Part shown: positions 11,944 through 22,410 of the stretch, one piece after another
Numbering within the stretch: position 1 is the stretch's first letter
Layout of the letters: every line of letters begins with the position of its first letter
NCBI GenBank assembly: GCA_014843695.1
Contig: CM026398.1
Coordinates: 19,504,683 to 19,568,682, forward strand
Length of the DNA: 64,000 bases
Origin: Archivesica marissinica
Taxonomy: Eukaryota; Mollusca; Bivalvia; Venerida; Vesicomyidae
Reading direction: 5' to 3'
The notes under the pieces: model-generated
What the model saw: only the letters and a program-made list of their open reading frames with translations
The model's database searches: none
What the model was told of the DNA's origin: nothing
Made by a program: the position numbers and the translations under genes

Positions 11944-12509
11944 TCTTACCGTGCTAACGTGAAGATGCTTCTGTTGGGCCGGGACACAATAAAAAGTAAT
12001 GTCCAGTTAATGTTAGCTGTACGGACAAATCAATGATTAGTTGATAATAAAGGCATGCTATAGGGCGCTCGAATGCTGAGAAACCCCTGATAAAAGCGTG
12101 GAACTGGCCCCTGATTACTAATTCTGAGGACGGTTCATTATACAAGTAAACGTGCACATGTACGCAACAATACGAAATGTTGTCCAGGTCCGACTATAGA
12201 TACATGTCGGTTATCGCGTTACATTTGAAGGGCATACACCACATTTATTAAACCCGCTGTGTATTAAATGTATATCCATTTAGTTAAGTTACATTATGGA
12301 ATTATGTTTTTGACCCAGCAATCCGCCACATGACCTTTAACACTGATCACGCACGAGACACTGTCTTAAATGTCTCACCGAGAAACGAGCCACATTTATA
12401 TAAAAGGATAGAACTTACATCCATCAATATTAGAAACCTGTGAGCAATCTTCTGGAAACTACAGGATTATAGTGTACAGTTATTGGTAAATCGTCTTCTG
12501 ATTTTAAAT
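11944..12509. other. No gene recognised
   Basis: Short frames on the minus strand near 11954-12157 have no family features. Confidence 0.35.
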
Positions 12510-12786
12510 TTTGTGTTTTACGTTTATTTATCGTCGCTACCGGTTGCCGATATGAGCGACGCCTCCTGAAGAGATTAGTCTTTTTAGAGTTTTGGAGGAT
12601 AGTGTAATGATACAAACAGAGACCCATTCCATAATATTCTCTGGTTCTTTTACGTACACGGTGTAAAGCACCGACACGAGACCTCGGTTTAATGTCCCAT
12701 CTAAAACTGTTAATTTTATTAGGGTCAGACGTGGGATCGAACCTAAGATCCCTGAATTACTAGTCCCGCGTGTTACCACTGGACTG
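12510..12786 (-). mobile_element. SINE-A copy
   Basis: Tail (CGTTTATTTATCGTCGCTAC), body and tRNA-like head (GGGATCGAACCTAAGATCCC) are present on the minus strand. The head has several mutations, so this is an old copy. Confidence 0.9.
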
Positions 12787-12879
12787 TTTTTAAATTATAG
12801 TAGTATATATATATATATAATTCAGAGCACATTTGTCGGCATACTGAATTAGTTTCGAATGGAGGCTTGGGCATCTGCG

Positions 12880-14275
12880 GTGTGGTGTGACATGTTGTAC
12901 AACACATTACTTGAGACTGCTTCATACTTTAATTTGTACGACACCGTACTTGAGATTCCGTCGATATGCGATGCGGTGTGACATTTTGTACGCCGGACAC
13001 CTTGCTTAACAATGATTCCGTGCGGTGTGACATTTTGTACGCCGGACACCTTGCTTAAGATTGATTCCGTGCGGTGTGACATTTTGTATGCCAGACACCT
13101 TGCTTAACAATGATTCCGTGCGGTGCGGTGTGACATTTTGTACGCCGGACACCTTGCTTAAGATTGATTCCGTGCGGTGTGACATTTTGTATGCCGGACA
13201 CCTTGCTTAAGATTGATTCCGTGCGGTGTGGACATTTTGTATGCCAGACACCTTGCTTAAGATTGATTCCGTGCGGTGCGGTGTGACGTTTTGTATGCCA
13301 GACACCTTGCTTAAGATTGATTCCGTGCGGTGCGGTGTGACATTTTGTACGCCGGACACCTTGCTTAACAATGATTCCGTGCGGTGCGGTGCGGTGTGAC
13401 ATTTTGTACGCCGGACACCTTGCTTAAGATTGATTCCGTGCGGTGCGGTGTGACATTTTGTACGCCGGACACCTTGCTTAAGATTGATTCCGTGCGGTGC
13501 GGTGTGACATTTTGTACGCCGGACACCTTGCTTAAGATTGATTCCGTGCGGTGCGGTGATACATTTTGTACGCCGGACACCTTGCTTAACAATGATTCCG
13601 TGCGGTGCGGTGTGACATTTTGTACGCCGGACACCTTGCTTAAGATTGATTCCGTGCGGTGCGGTGTGACATTTTGTACGCCGGACACCTTGCTTAACAA
13701 TGATTCCGTGCGGTGCGGTGTGACATTTTGTACGCCGGACACCTTGCTTAACAATGATTCCGTGCGGTGCGGTGTGACATTTTGTACGCCGGACACCTTG
13801 CTTAAGATTGATTCTGTGCGGTGCGGTGTGACATTTTGTACGCCGGACACCTTGCTTAAGATTGATTCCGTGCGGTGCGGTGTGACATTTTGTACGCCGG
13901 ACACCTTGCTTAACAATGATTCCGTGCGGTGAGGTGTGACATTTTGTACGCCGGACACCTTGCTTAACAATGATTCCGTGCGGTGCGGTGTGACATTTTG
14001 TACGCCGGACACCTTGCTTAACATTGATTCCGTGCGGTGCGGTGTGACATTTTGTACGCCGGACACCTTGCTTAACAATGATTCCGTGCGGTGCGGTGTG
14101 ACATTTTGTACGCCGGACACCTTGCTTAACATTGATTCCGTGCGGTGTGACATTTTGTACGGCCAGACACCTTACTCTAGATTGATTCCGTGCGGTGCGG
14201 TGTGACATTTTGTACGCCGGACACCTTGCTTAACAATGATTCCGTGCGGTGCGGTGTGACATTTTCTACGATACC
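12880..14275 (+). repeat. 54-bp minisatellite (about 25 copies)
   Basis: Unit is TGACATTTTGTACGCCGGAC, ACCTTGCTTAA, GATTGATTCCG or CAATGATTCCG, then GTGCGGTGCGGTG. The GCGGT pentamer occurs one, two or three times, giving 49-, 54- and 59-base units. Copies before about 12960 are degenerate. Open frames up to 333 codons on the minus strand are period artefacts. Confidence 0.97.
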
Positions 14276-14951
14276 TTATTCCGTGTGATTGTGGATCATA
14301 AAATAACAATGTTTAAGCATAGTATCCCTGTGGAAGACAAGGAAAAAGATGTCCGCTATAATAAAAATATACTGCACAGACACCCGAAAAAAACGCATTT
14401 AAGCTTTAAGGCATAATATAATTATGTTTGAAAATAGGACTGACAGTTAATTTTGTATATATGCTGTAATTTTGTAATCATCTGTTTGAGCTTGTAAAAT
14501 ACCAGTGCACTTAAGAAGTGTGTGTGTGCTTGTGCCCCCCCCCCCCTACTTTGATTAGCCCACCTGTGCCCCATATTGGTTTCGACGTACCAATATATAA
14601 CACATAAGGAACTTGTTAAGCTCGTTCAAGTGATTGAAATGCAGGAAATGAAGTATGTCATTTTGTCCAGAATGTTCCGGGGGAGGATATTACAAATTTG
14701 GTTAAAAGCTTTATATTACAGCTAGTCAAAACAGCGCCAACGAAAGTGAGTAATCGTTGTACAGTAAATAACGTGTAAACCTTTTTTTAGGTCAAAACAG
14801 CATGAAATGTTTAATCTTTTTCACGGAAACAAATATAACAAAAGGGCGGCTACTCCTCCCATAACATAAAATTAAATATACATTTCCCAACAATCCAGGG
14901 AAGGATCCATAGGTCCCCATATCATCCAACATGAATAATTTAAAAACAGTA
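14276..14951. other. No gene recognised
   Basis: AT-rich DNA with a run of about 13 C near 14536-14548. No exon-like structure. Confidence 0.4.
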
Positions 14952-15273
14952 TGTGTTTTGTCGTTTATTTATCGTCACTACCGGTTGCCCATATATATGA
15001 GCGACGCCTCATGAAGAGATTATTCATTTTAGAGTTTGGAGGATAGTGCAACGATACAGACAAAGACCCATTCCAGGGTCTCATCCGGCTATTTTACGTG
15101 CACGGTGTAAAGCACCGATACGAGACCTCTGTTTAAAGTCCCACCTGAAAGGGTCAGATGGGGATCGAACCTACGATCCCTGGGTTCGTACTCCAACGTG
15201 TGAAATGGCCAGACGGGTAATCGAACCTGCGATCCCTGGATTCGTACTCCAACGTGTCAACCACTGCACTACT
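14952..15273 (-). mobile_element. SINE-A copy with duplicated tRNA-like head
   Basis: Standard tail and body on the minus strand, but the head occurs twice: GGGGATCGAACCTACGATCC at about 15168 and GGGTAATCGAACCTGCGATC at about 15216, each followed by CGTACTCCAACGTGT. This is either a partial tandem duplication or a second SINE end joined to the first. Confidence 0.85.
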
Positions 15274-15594
15274 GATTCATTTGAAACTAAGCTAAATGTT
15301 AATGGAATGTTTACCTGAATGAGCTACGTATCAGTATGACCGGCACGACTTGCAAGAGATGAAATACATTGTTACTGTATATGTTTTCATAAATTTCCAG
15401 GGTGATTTCCCACCCCCCACCCCTCTATATATATTTTTGCTGGGTAATATTGAAATCTAACGGAAACGATTGCGCAGACTGTTTGCCCATTTTAACTACT
15501 CGAAAACTGACTTCCTGTTTAACCAAATTAATGAAAACATGCAAACGACACAATAGAAGTAAATGTAATAGCATTTCATTTGCCTTGGTTAATC
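15274..15594. other. No gene recognised
   Basis: Unassigned, with a short C/A-rich patch at 15410-15422. Confidence 0.3.
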
Positions 15595-15597
15595 GAA

Positions 15598-15893
15598 CAG
15601 ACGTATCTGTAGTCCAGTGGTAATACGCTGGACTGGTAATCCATGGATCGCAGGTTCGATCCCCCGTCTGGCCCTAATAAAATTAACAGTCTTTCAGATA
15701 TGACTTTAAACCGAGGTCTCGTGTCGGTGCTGTACACCGTGCACGTAAAAGAACGATACAAGAGGAGAATCTGGAATGGGTCTCTTTCTGTATCCTTGCA
15801 CTATCCTCCAAAAATCTAAAATGACTAATCTCTTCAGGGGGCGTCGCTCATATGGGCAACCGGTAGCGACGATAAATAAACGTAAAACACACA
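15598..15893 (+). mobile_element. SINE-A, near full length
   Basis: Head CAGACGTATCTGTAGTCCAG with B box CAGGTTCGATCCCCCG, the GTGCACGTAAAAGAAC body and the ACCGGTAGCGACGATAAATA tail with (AC)n. No clear target duplication noted. Confidence 0.93.
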
Positions 15894-16191
15894 CACAATG
15901 TATGTATATTCCATGTATGTCTATGTTCCATGTATGTCAAACCCCCTGTAAGGGCCTAGACATGTTTTCCTGAGCAGGCTTAGTCGATCTAATCGGTTAA
16001 CCAGTACTATGAACTCTTTGCATGCTGTGTAAAAATAAAGGCTATAAATAGTTCAAATAATTGTAGCAGAAGACAATTCATTAATGTGTTTTTCTTATTT
16101 GAAACTGAGCATTCTGGAAATATGTCTTGGAATCCCATTAGACACAATTCTAAGGAAATTGCATGATTGCATATGTTAATGTTATTTTCAC
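15894..16191. other. Unassigned; relic of a dispersed element
   Basis: CTCTTTGCATGCTGTGTAAA and TAAAGGCTATAAATAGTTCA at about 16014-16056 are the reverse complement of sequence at 41.7 kb that ends in GCATGCAAAGTGTTAA, a TTAA-type terminus. No gene. Confidence 0.45.
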
Positions 16192-16376
16192 TGTCGCTCA
16201 TATGGGCAGCCGGTAGCGACGATCAATAAACGTAAAACACACACACTTGGTTAATCGAGATAATCACCCAGTCATAACGTATTCATTTACAGTGCGAATT
16301 TCAAAAATCTTTCACCGCATTTGATATTGTAGTCAGCTTTATTTATCAAGGTTAACATGAATATTGTTGATGGTTT
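16192..16376 (+). repeat. Inverted-duplication partner 1 (SINE-A tail plus flank)
   Basis: TCGCTCATATGGGCAGCCGG is the end of a SINE-A, followed by TTGGTTAATCGAGATAATCA and sequence running to GAATATTGTTGATGG. The block matches the reverse complement of about 20562-20750, including non-SINE flank, so it is a duplicated segment and not two independent insertions. Confidence 0.85.
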
Positions 16377-16470
16377 TTCCTTTAATTTCGCCTTGTAGTA
16401 TGTAGTTATTAAAATGTGCACCCACTAAGTTCTGAAACTCAAGCAGGGTAATACTAATAATAATAATGGG

Positions 16471-16712
16471 CTGTCCGATTAGCGCAGTTGTTAGCGCGCT
16501 CGCATCTCATCAATGCATCCCGGGTTTGATCCTCGGTCCGGGAAGTATGTGAGATGGTACGGTGGTCGCCAGATCGGACAGCTGGGTTTTCTTCGGGTAC
16601 TCCGGTTTCCTCCCACACGAAAGACCACATTTACGCTTTCATCCTCGCCAACGAGAGTGGTTAATAAAAGTTGTTAAAACTTGCTTCGTAATCGTAAAAT
16701 AAATAAATATTT
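16471..16712 (+). mobile_element. SINE-C copy
   Basis: tRNA-like head CTGTCCGATTAGCGCAGTTG with B box GGGTTTGATCCTCGG, body GGGTTTTCTTCGGGTACTCC and GTTTCCTCCCACACGAAAG, tail AGTTGTTAAAACTTGCTTCG. Other copies: 42.55, 42.86, 44.9 and 47.47 kb. The tail is shared with SINE-D. Confidence 0.92.
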
Positions 16713-16987
16713 AAACTTTTTCATTAAGACTTTATTCAGCGAGAATAGCCTAAATTGGACGTATTGTCTTCAACATTTTAGATCGACCAACTACATATAA
16801 TCAGTCATGGTCAGCTTTGAATCTAGTGATATAGAGGTCAAATACGTGAGTTACTATATCTAATAGTTATCTGATATTGGTCCTTGGAACGATTAATTTA
16901 CGTATGAACCTCGATGGCGCCATGGCCTGCCAAGAGCAATAGATTATACCCGCTTATAGTCTTACAGCATGCGGCATATCATTATAG
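16713..16987. other. No gene recognised
   Basis: Ordinary-composition DNA between SINE-C and the 28-bp array. Confidence 0.3.
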
Positions 16988-17358
16988 GACAAATACATGT
17001 AATATTTAATTATATTACCAGTACACGTGATAGTTCATTGTAGTACAACTACACGTGGTATTTGATTGTAGTGCACATACACGTGGTAGTTCATTGTAGT
17101 ACAAATACACGTGATATTTTATTGTAGTACAAATACACGTGGTATTTCATTGTAGTACAAATACACGTGGTAGTTCATTGTAGTGCACATACACGTGGTA
17201 GTTCATTGTAGTACAAATATACGTGGTAGTTCATTGTACTACAAATATACGTGGTAGTTCATTGTAGTGCACATACACGTGGTAGTCATTGTAGTACAAA
17301 TATACGTGGTATTTCATTGTACTACAAAATACACGTGGTATTTTATTGTAGTACAAAA
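16988..17358 (+). repeat. 28-bp minisatellite with E-box-like core (about 13 copies)
   Basis: Unit is ATACACGTGGTATTTCATTG followed by TAGTACAA. Most copies keep the palindrome CACGTG; some have TATACGTGG. The first two copies are degenerate. Confidence 0.93.
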
Positions 17359-17447
17359 ACTCGCCTTTTTATCGGTTTAAGAGACAAGTTTAATAAATTC
17401 AATAATAAATGAACACGAATATAAGATCCATTATAACATAACCATCC

Positions 17448-17756
17448 CCTTCTTCATCTTCTTCTTCATCTTCTTCTTCATCTTCTTCTTCATCTTCTTC
17501 TTCTTCTGCTTCTTCTTCTTCTTCTTCTTCATCTTCTTCTTCATCTTCTTCTTCATCTTCTTCTTCTTCTGCTTCTTCTTCTTCATCTTCTTCTTCTTCT
17601 TCATCTTCTTCTTCTTCTTCTTCTTCTTCATCTTCTTCTTCTTCTTCTTCATCTTCTGCTTCTTCTTCTTCTTCATCTTCTTCTTCATCTTCTTCTTCTT
17701 CTTCTTCATCTTCATCTTCATCTTCTTCTTCTTCTTCTTCTTCTTCTTCTTCTTCT
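17448..17756. repeat. (TTC)n/(GAA)n microsatellite of about 310 bases
   Basis: Almost pure CTT/TTC with scattered CAT and CTG interruptions. The reverse strand gives a spurious lysine/methionine frame. Confidence 0.98.
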
Positions 17757-18003
17757 CTTCGTCTTCGTTATAATACTACTATAGCCTGTGGCAATTGCTA
17801 TCCGGGATTTAGTCCAACCATAAAGTATTGTATAAATGAAAACAATAACCACTGACCTTGACATTTCAGTTATGTCAAGTAGACAGTCACTCCATAATGT
17901 ATTCTTCAATTAAATAAAATGACGAGTACACATATTTAAATGTGTCTTGCCTCGTATTTCCATTACCCATATGTGCTTATTTTGTAAATAGTATATGTTC
18001 ATG
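17757..18003. other. No gene recognised
   Basis: Unassigned DNA. The last five bases, TCATG, are the left target duplication of the next element. Confidence 0.35.
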
Positions 18004-18273
18004 CAGGCCCGTAGCTCGTCGTCCGACCGCTCCGACTCCCCCGTCCCATAATTCCCCGAGGTCCATTTGTTCATGCACTCTATCAGAATGGTTACTATAA
18101 TAATATTGATGCAAGCAACACCTGGGAATAGTTTATAAGAGGCTTTCTCTATATGCTATATATCAACATGTTCAGGGGGTGGCATGCCCACGGACCCACC
18201 TAGTGGCCTCGGTCCCTCAAAGTCTCGGGACCTCGAAACGACCCCCCCCATAAAAACGCTGGCTACGGGCCTG
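18004..18273. mobile_element. hAT-like MITE with CAGGCCCGTAGC termini
   Basis: The left terminus CAGGCCCGTAGC and the right terminus GCTACGGGCCTG are perfect 12-base inverted repeats, flanked by the direct repeat TCATG (17999-18003 and 18274-18278). The interior has GGGCATGCC and GACCCCCCCC-like blocks and no coding potential. A second copy is at 26787-27072. CAG...CTG termini with a CGTAGC core resemble hAT elements, although a 5-base duplication is short for typical hATs. Confidence 0.8.
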
Positions 18274-18278
18274 TCATG

Positions 18279-18728
18279 TGTTATTACCAGACGCGTGCCA
18301 TTATTAGGCCTACACTAAATGTGCCCCGGGTCTGCAGATTGTCATAGAAAATCCAAATAGGCCAAACATGCAATACATGTAACTAATTCAGGGACGTGTT
18401 TGCATAGTATAGAATCTAGACCAGCGATCACATATCTCATCACGTGATCACATGTATATATGCCTACATGTACACATTGTATATATTTGTGTTTCACCTA
18501 AGTATAGCACTTTTAGACTCAATTTTATAACGTATATTAATGCGTCAGTATGCACCATATATGTGTCATAATTCAAAATTGTCCTGTGCGAACATGTCCC
18601 CCAGAGTCATATTGGTGCTCAATGTATTAGTCGGGGCTACACATGTTAGCTACGCCCCTGATTACAAATCAATAAGCTTATGTGTGTAAATGTAGAGGTT
18701 ATATTCCGTTATAACAGCAAGCATAGCA
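18279..18728. other. No gene recognised
   Basis: AT-rich DNA with no repeat or exon seen. Confidence 0.35.
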
Positions 18729-18731
18729 ACT

Positions 18732-18960
18732 GATCCCCCGTCTGACCCTAATAAAATTAACAGTCTTTCAGATTGGACGTTAAACCGAGGTCGCGTGTCG
18801 GTGCTTTACACCGTGCACATAAAAGAACCAGCGGAGACTCTGGAATGGGTCTTTGTCTGTATCACTGCACTATCCTCCAAAATCTAAAACGACTAATCTC
18901 TTCAGGAGGCGTCGCTCATATGGGCAACCGGTAGCGACGATAAATAAACGTAAAACACAC
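18732..18960 (+). mobile_element. SINE-A, 5' truncated
   Basis: Starts within the B box (GATCCCCCGTCTGACC) and then carries complete body and tail. The A box and anticodon region are missing, consistent with premature stop of reverse transcription. Confidence 0.92.
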
Positions 18961-18984
18961 AGTGTTCATCGCCGTATTCGGAGA

Positions 18985-19400
18985 TAAATTATAACCAGAA
19001 CATCATGATCAATGCGTTTCAACGAGATACATCGCTCAGTTACTGCCCCTGAATACTCTCTACAAATATGTAGTCCTATTAACTTGTTTCCTCTGTTTTA
19101 TCGTTGTTTCCTTTGCACACCATGCACAATTTTAATCCTCTTTCTCATCTTATAATTATTAAATTACTACTGTATATCTCGACATATGTCCTACAGTAGA
19201 CTATATATAATGCGTACTTATCTCTAAACATGTGTTATCAATTAATTAACATAACTATAATACATAAAATGACAATTATCTTACCGCAACATCTGATTAG
19301 GGAACACTCGTAAAAACAAAGGATTCCAACTTGAAGGACCTATATACATTTCGGGATAAGTCGGATTTTATCTGTCAAGGGAGGTAATAAAAAAGCCAGC
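18985..19400 (+). repeat. Dispersed repeat X, copy 1
   Basis: Shares CAGTTACTGCCCCTGAATAC, a TTATCAATTAATTAA block, CCGCAACATCTGATTAGGGA and a CAAGGGAGGTAAT end with copies at 21.46-22.12 kb (same strand) and 46.38-46.72 kb (opposite strand). No coding potential. Class unknown. Confidence 0.75.
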
Positions 19401-19479
19401 GATGTCTCTCATAGATGTAACATAAAAACGACAACAAACTATAGAATGTGTATTATTTATTCACACTTACAATAGCACG

Positions 19480-19797
19480 TGTCGTACCCCACTGATCCCC
19501 TCACGACGTGCACGTTGCGGCCCGGGGCCAATCTCGCCAGAAAAGAGTGGGATTCCTGGATCGTCTGGTGTATCGAACTTGCAGTGCGCAAGAGACACAC
19601 GCTCCAGCATCGCAGATGGTGGCGGTATGGTCAGACCCTTAAGCGACCTAGTCGACCATTTCAACGGACACATGCTCCAGCATCGCTTATCCCCAGAGAT
19701 GGCGGAGATATGGCCAGACACTGAATCCACCGAGCTGGACGACCAGATGCTGACTGCCGGGTCCATGGTCAAGCTACTGATGGAACAATTATAGGAG
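19480..19797 (+). pseudogene. Possible coding remnant or orphan terminal exon, unrecognised
   Basis: One plus-strand frame is open from about 19483 to TAG at 19795-19797 and has a protein-like sequence: ISPEKSGIPGSSGVSNLQ, then SIADGGGMVRPLSDLVDHFN, and finally ELDDQMLTAGSMVKLLMEQL. G+C content is clearly higher than in the surroundings. After the stop, a +1 frame stays open to 19950 and reads EEPRVDEGASTEVST...LTAAQFRQRL, as if a frameshift had split a longer frame. I recognise no family. It could be the end of a host gene, a domesticated or decayed retroelement ORF, or chance. No upstream exon was found. Confidence 0.3.
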
Positions 19798-19950
19798 GGT
19801 GGCCCTTAGAAGAGCCTCGTGTGGATGAAGGGGCCTCAACAGAAGTGTCAACAAGAATGAAGAATATGTCATCAATTAATATTCGACATGTGCCTAAAAG
19901 CAAACTACGACTTAAATTGACCGCCGCCCAATTTCGCCAGCGACTATAAA

Positions 19951-20408
19951 TAAACGCAAATATCATCATCATCATTTCATTTGTCTTAGTTGTTAATACA
20001 TGTATAGAACATGTGTTTTTCCGCCATGTACATAGCGCATGTTGCGATATACATAAGCATGCATCGTATAAAAAATACAAGTGTGTAGTTATTTATGTAC
20101 TTATTTACTTATTAGATCCACGTGACTCGTAATAATAAACCGTATTTGTTTACACATTCCTCCTTTATGGAAAAATAAAAGTAGCATATCATCCTATTTC
20201 AAAATACAAACATGTTGACTTCTGAATATAATTCTAAAATACTAGAAATAGATCTAGCCTACTTTAAGGACAGTCGTCTAATTTACTTCATAGGTGTATC
20301 ATTACATTGTTATCTAATAGTTAGTCATACCGCTGCATGATAAGTGCAGTGTGGTTATATGTATAATATGACTGGTTTGTGCATGATCTGCATGTTATAC
20401 ATTATCAT
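19951..20408. other. No gene recognised; SINE-like tail at the left
   Basis: TCGCCAGCGACTATAAATAA followed by (ATC)n at about 19935-19975 echoes SINE tails. The rest is AT-rich and unassigned. Confidence 0.35.
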
Positions 20409-20439
<31 letters not shown>

Positions 20440-20484
20440 TGTGTGGTGTGTGTGTGTGTGTGTGTGTGTGCGTGCGTGCGTGCG
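20409..20484. repeat. (GT)n microsatellite
   Basis: GT run with two GTG interruptions ending in CGTGCGTGCG. It abuts a minus-strand SINE-A tail and is probably its expanded (AC)n 3' end. Confidence 0.97.
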
Positions 20485-20561
20485 TTTATCGTCGCTACCG
20501 GTTGCCCATATGAGCGACGCTTCCTGAAGAGATTAGTCATTTTAGATGTTTGGAAGATACC
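20485..20561 (-). mobile_element. SINE-A tail fragment
   Basis: TTTATCGTCGCTACCGGTTG through CCTGAAGAGATTAGTCATTT, minus strand. Only the 3' part is present before the inverted-duplication block. Confidence 0.88.
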
Positions 20562-20750
20562 ATCAACAATATTCATGTCAACCTTGATAAATAATGCTGA
20601 CTACAACATAAAATGCGGTAAAAGAATTTTGATATTCGCACTGTAAATGAAGAAGTTATGACTCGGTGATTATCTCGATTAACCAAGTGTGTGTGTGTCT
20701 TACGTTTATTGATCGTCGCTACCGGTTGCCCATATGAGCATATGAAGAGA
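20562..20750 (-). repeat. Inverted-duplication partner 2
   Basis: Read on the minus strand, the SINE-A tail is followed by TTGGTTAATCGAGATAATCA and about 110 bases matching 16250-16376. At this locus the SINE-A is complete (to 20985), while at 16192 it is cut, so this copy is likely closer to the ancestral arrangement. Confidence 0.83.
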
Positions 20751-20985
20751 TTAGTCATTTTAGATGTTTGGCGAATAGTGCAATGATACAGACAGAGACC
20801 CATTCCAGAGTCTCCTCTAGTTATTTTACGTGCACGGTGTAAAGCACCGACACGAGACCTCGGTTTAAATTCCCATATGAAACACTGTTAATTTTATTAG
20901 GGCCAGACCGTGAGACGGGGGATCGAACCTGCGATCCCTGGAGTATCAGTCCAGCGTGCACTGGACTACAGATCCGTCTGTACTA
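20694..20985 (-). mobile_element. SINE-A copy
   Basis: Tail, body and head (GGGGGATCGAACCTGCGATC) present on the minus strand, with a short deletion in the GAGCGACGCCTCC region and a head partly lost near the A box. Confidence 0.9.
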
Positions 20986-21459
20986 GTTTTTTGTTTTTGT
21001 TCTAAACCATTACATATATATATAAATACTTTATGACGAGGTTTCATTCCAATAATTGTTATTCCATTAATAATACAGTGTATATATTATGTTCTTGGCG
21101 AGATTAAGAACGTTATAAATGTGAAATAACATCGAGCCACACATTTTCTTTAGCACTTGAACAATGGTCTTAAACTATGTTCAAAGATGTTCCCACAGTT
21201 CCACCAGTTCATTGACCTGATAACACACACCACATGTAAAGTAGTTCACAATAAAGGTATACAGTCCCACTTCCCCAAACGTCACCTCCCATGAGCGACA
21301 ACCTCTTTATATGTACCATTTATTTCATTTTAGCATGGATTCAACAAAACTAAATGTTAGTCTTCATATTGAAGACATGTTGTTTATCTGTTAAACACAT
21401 TGATTGGAATCGTGTGTTCGATTCCCACCTATGCAAACATTCGTGATGGCTATAAAAGT
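20986..21459. other. No gene recognised
   Basis: AT-rich DNA with a (TA)n patch at 21015-21024. Confidence 0.35.
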
Positions 21460-22125
21460 ACATAGCTCGGTAAAGTAATGAAAGACATCGGTCAGTTACT
21501 TCCCCTGAATACTCCCTGTGTGTTTTACGTTTATTTATCGTCGCTACCGGTTGCCCATATGAGTGACGCCTCCTGAAGAGATTAGTTATTTTAGAATTTG
21601 GAGGATAGTGCATGATACAGACAGAGACCAATTCCAGAATCTCCTCTGGTTCTTTTACGTGCACGGTGTAAAGCACCTACACGAGACCTCGGTTTAACGT
21701 CCCATCTAAAAAACTGTTAATTTTATTAGGATCAGACGGGGGATCGAACCTGCGATCCCTGGATTACCAGTCCAGCGTGTTACCACTGGATTACAGATCC
21801 CTACAATTAAAAGGCCCTTTTATACCGTTTGCTCTGTTTATGTCGTGTCGGTGTTTTCCTTGCACAATAAGCTATACATTTTCATCCACTTTCTCATCTT
21901 ATACTTATTAAATTACTATATCACGATAGATATCCTACAGTATAATTATACTATTATTATGTGTACTTACCTGTAACGATTTGTTATCAATTAATTAAAA
22001 TCATAATTATCATACCGCAACATCTGGTTAGGGAACAACAGTAAAAACAAAGAATTCCAACGAAATGGACCGAATCTAGTAAATCGGACTTTATCTGCCA
22101 AGGGAGGTAACATTTGGTCAGCGAT
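21460..22125 (+). repeat. Dispersed repeat X, copy 2, split by a SINE
   Basis: CAGTTACTTCCCCTGAATAC at 21493 and CCGCAACATCTGGTTAGGGA at about 22015 match copy 1 at 18985-19400. The SINE-A at 21514-21802 lies inside it, dating repeat X as older than that SINE. Confidence 0.75.
21514..21802 (-). mobile_element. SINE-A, near full length, inside repeat X
   Basis: Complete tail, body and head on the minus strand, with GGGGGATCGAACCTGCGATC and GGATTACCAGTCCAGCGTG intact. Confidence 0.93.
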
Positions 22126-22139
22126 GTCGCATTGCGATA

Positions 22140-22410
22140 TACTGACCTTCGTGGATCAGTGTTTAATGTCGTTGATTTCAAATCAGTTTCACCTCTCTCC
22201 AACGTGTTTGAGGATGTCGAATTCTTACAATCACGTGAGGAAACCATCCCAGCTGGCTTGCGGACGGCCGGTGGTTATACTAAGGTGTCAACCCGTGCGT
22301 CAAATACTGCTCGGATGGGTATCTGGGGTATTACAACACCAATAACAGCTGGGAGCACAATCAAACTGGTATCACAAACCTATACAGTGAACTTAAGCTC
22401 ACAGCTCCTA
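22140..22410 (+). mobile_element. SINE-E copy
   Basis: Contains GTTGATTTCAAATCAGTTTC (diverged tRNA-like head), GTGAGGAAACCATCCCAGCT, GGCCGGTGGTTATAC and CCAATAACAGCTGGGAGC. Matches the reverse complement of 56845-57112 and the body at 44040-44232. A 107-codon frame across it is incidental. Confidence 0.8.

Noticed and set aside
13207..14208. 333-codon minus-strand frame and its plus-strand counterparts
   Set aside because: Exact 18-residue period from the 54-bp array; no start context or family features.
17431..17721. Lys/Met-rich 96-codon protein
   Set aside because: Translation of the (TTC)n microsatellite.
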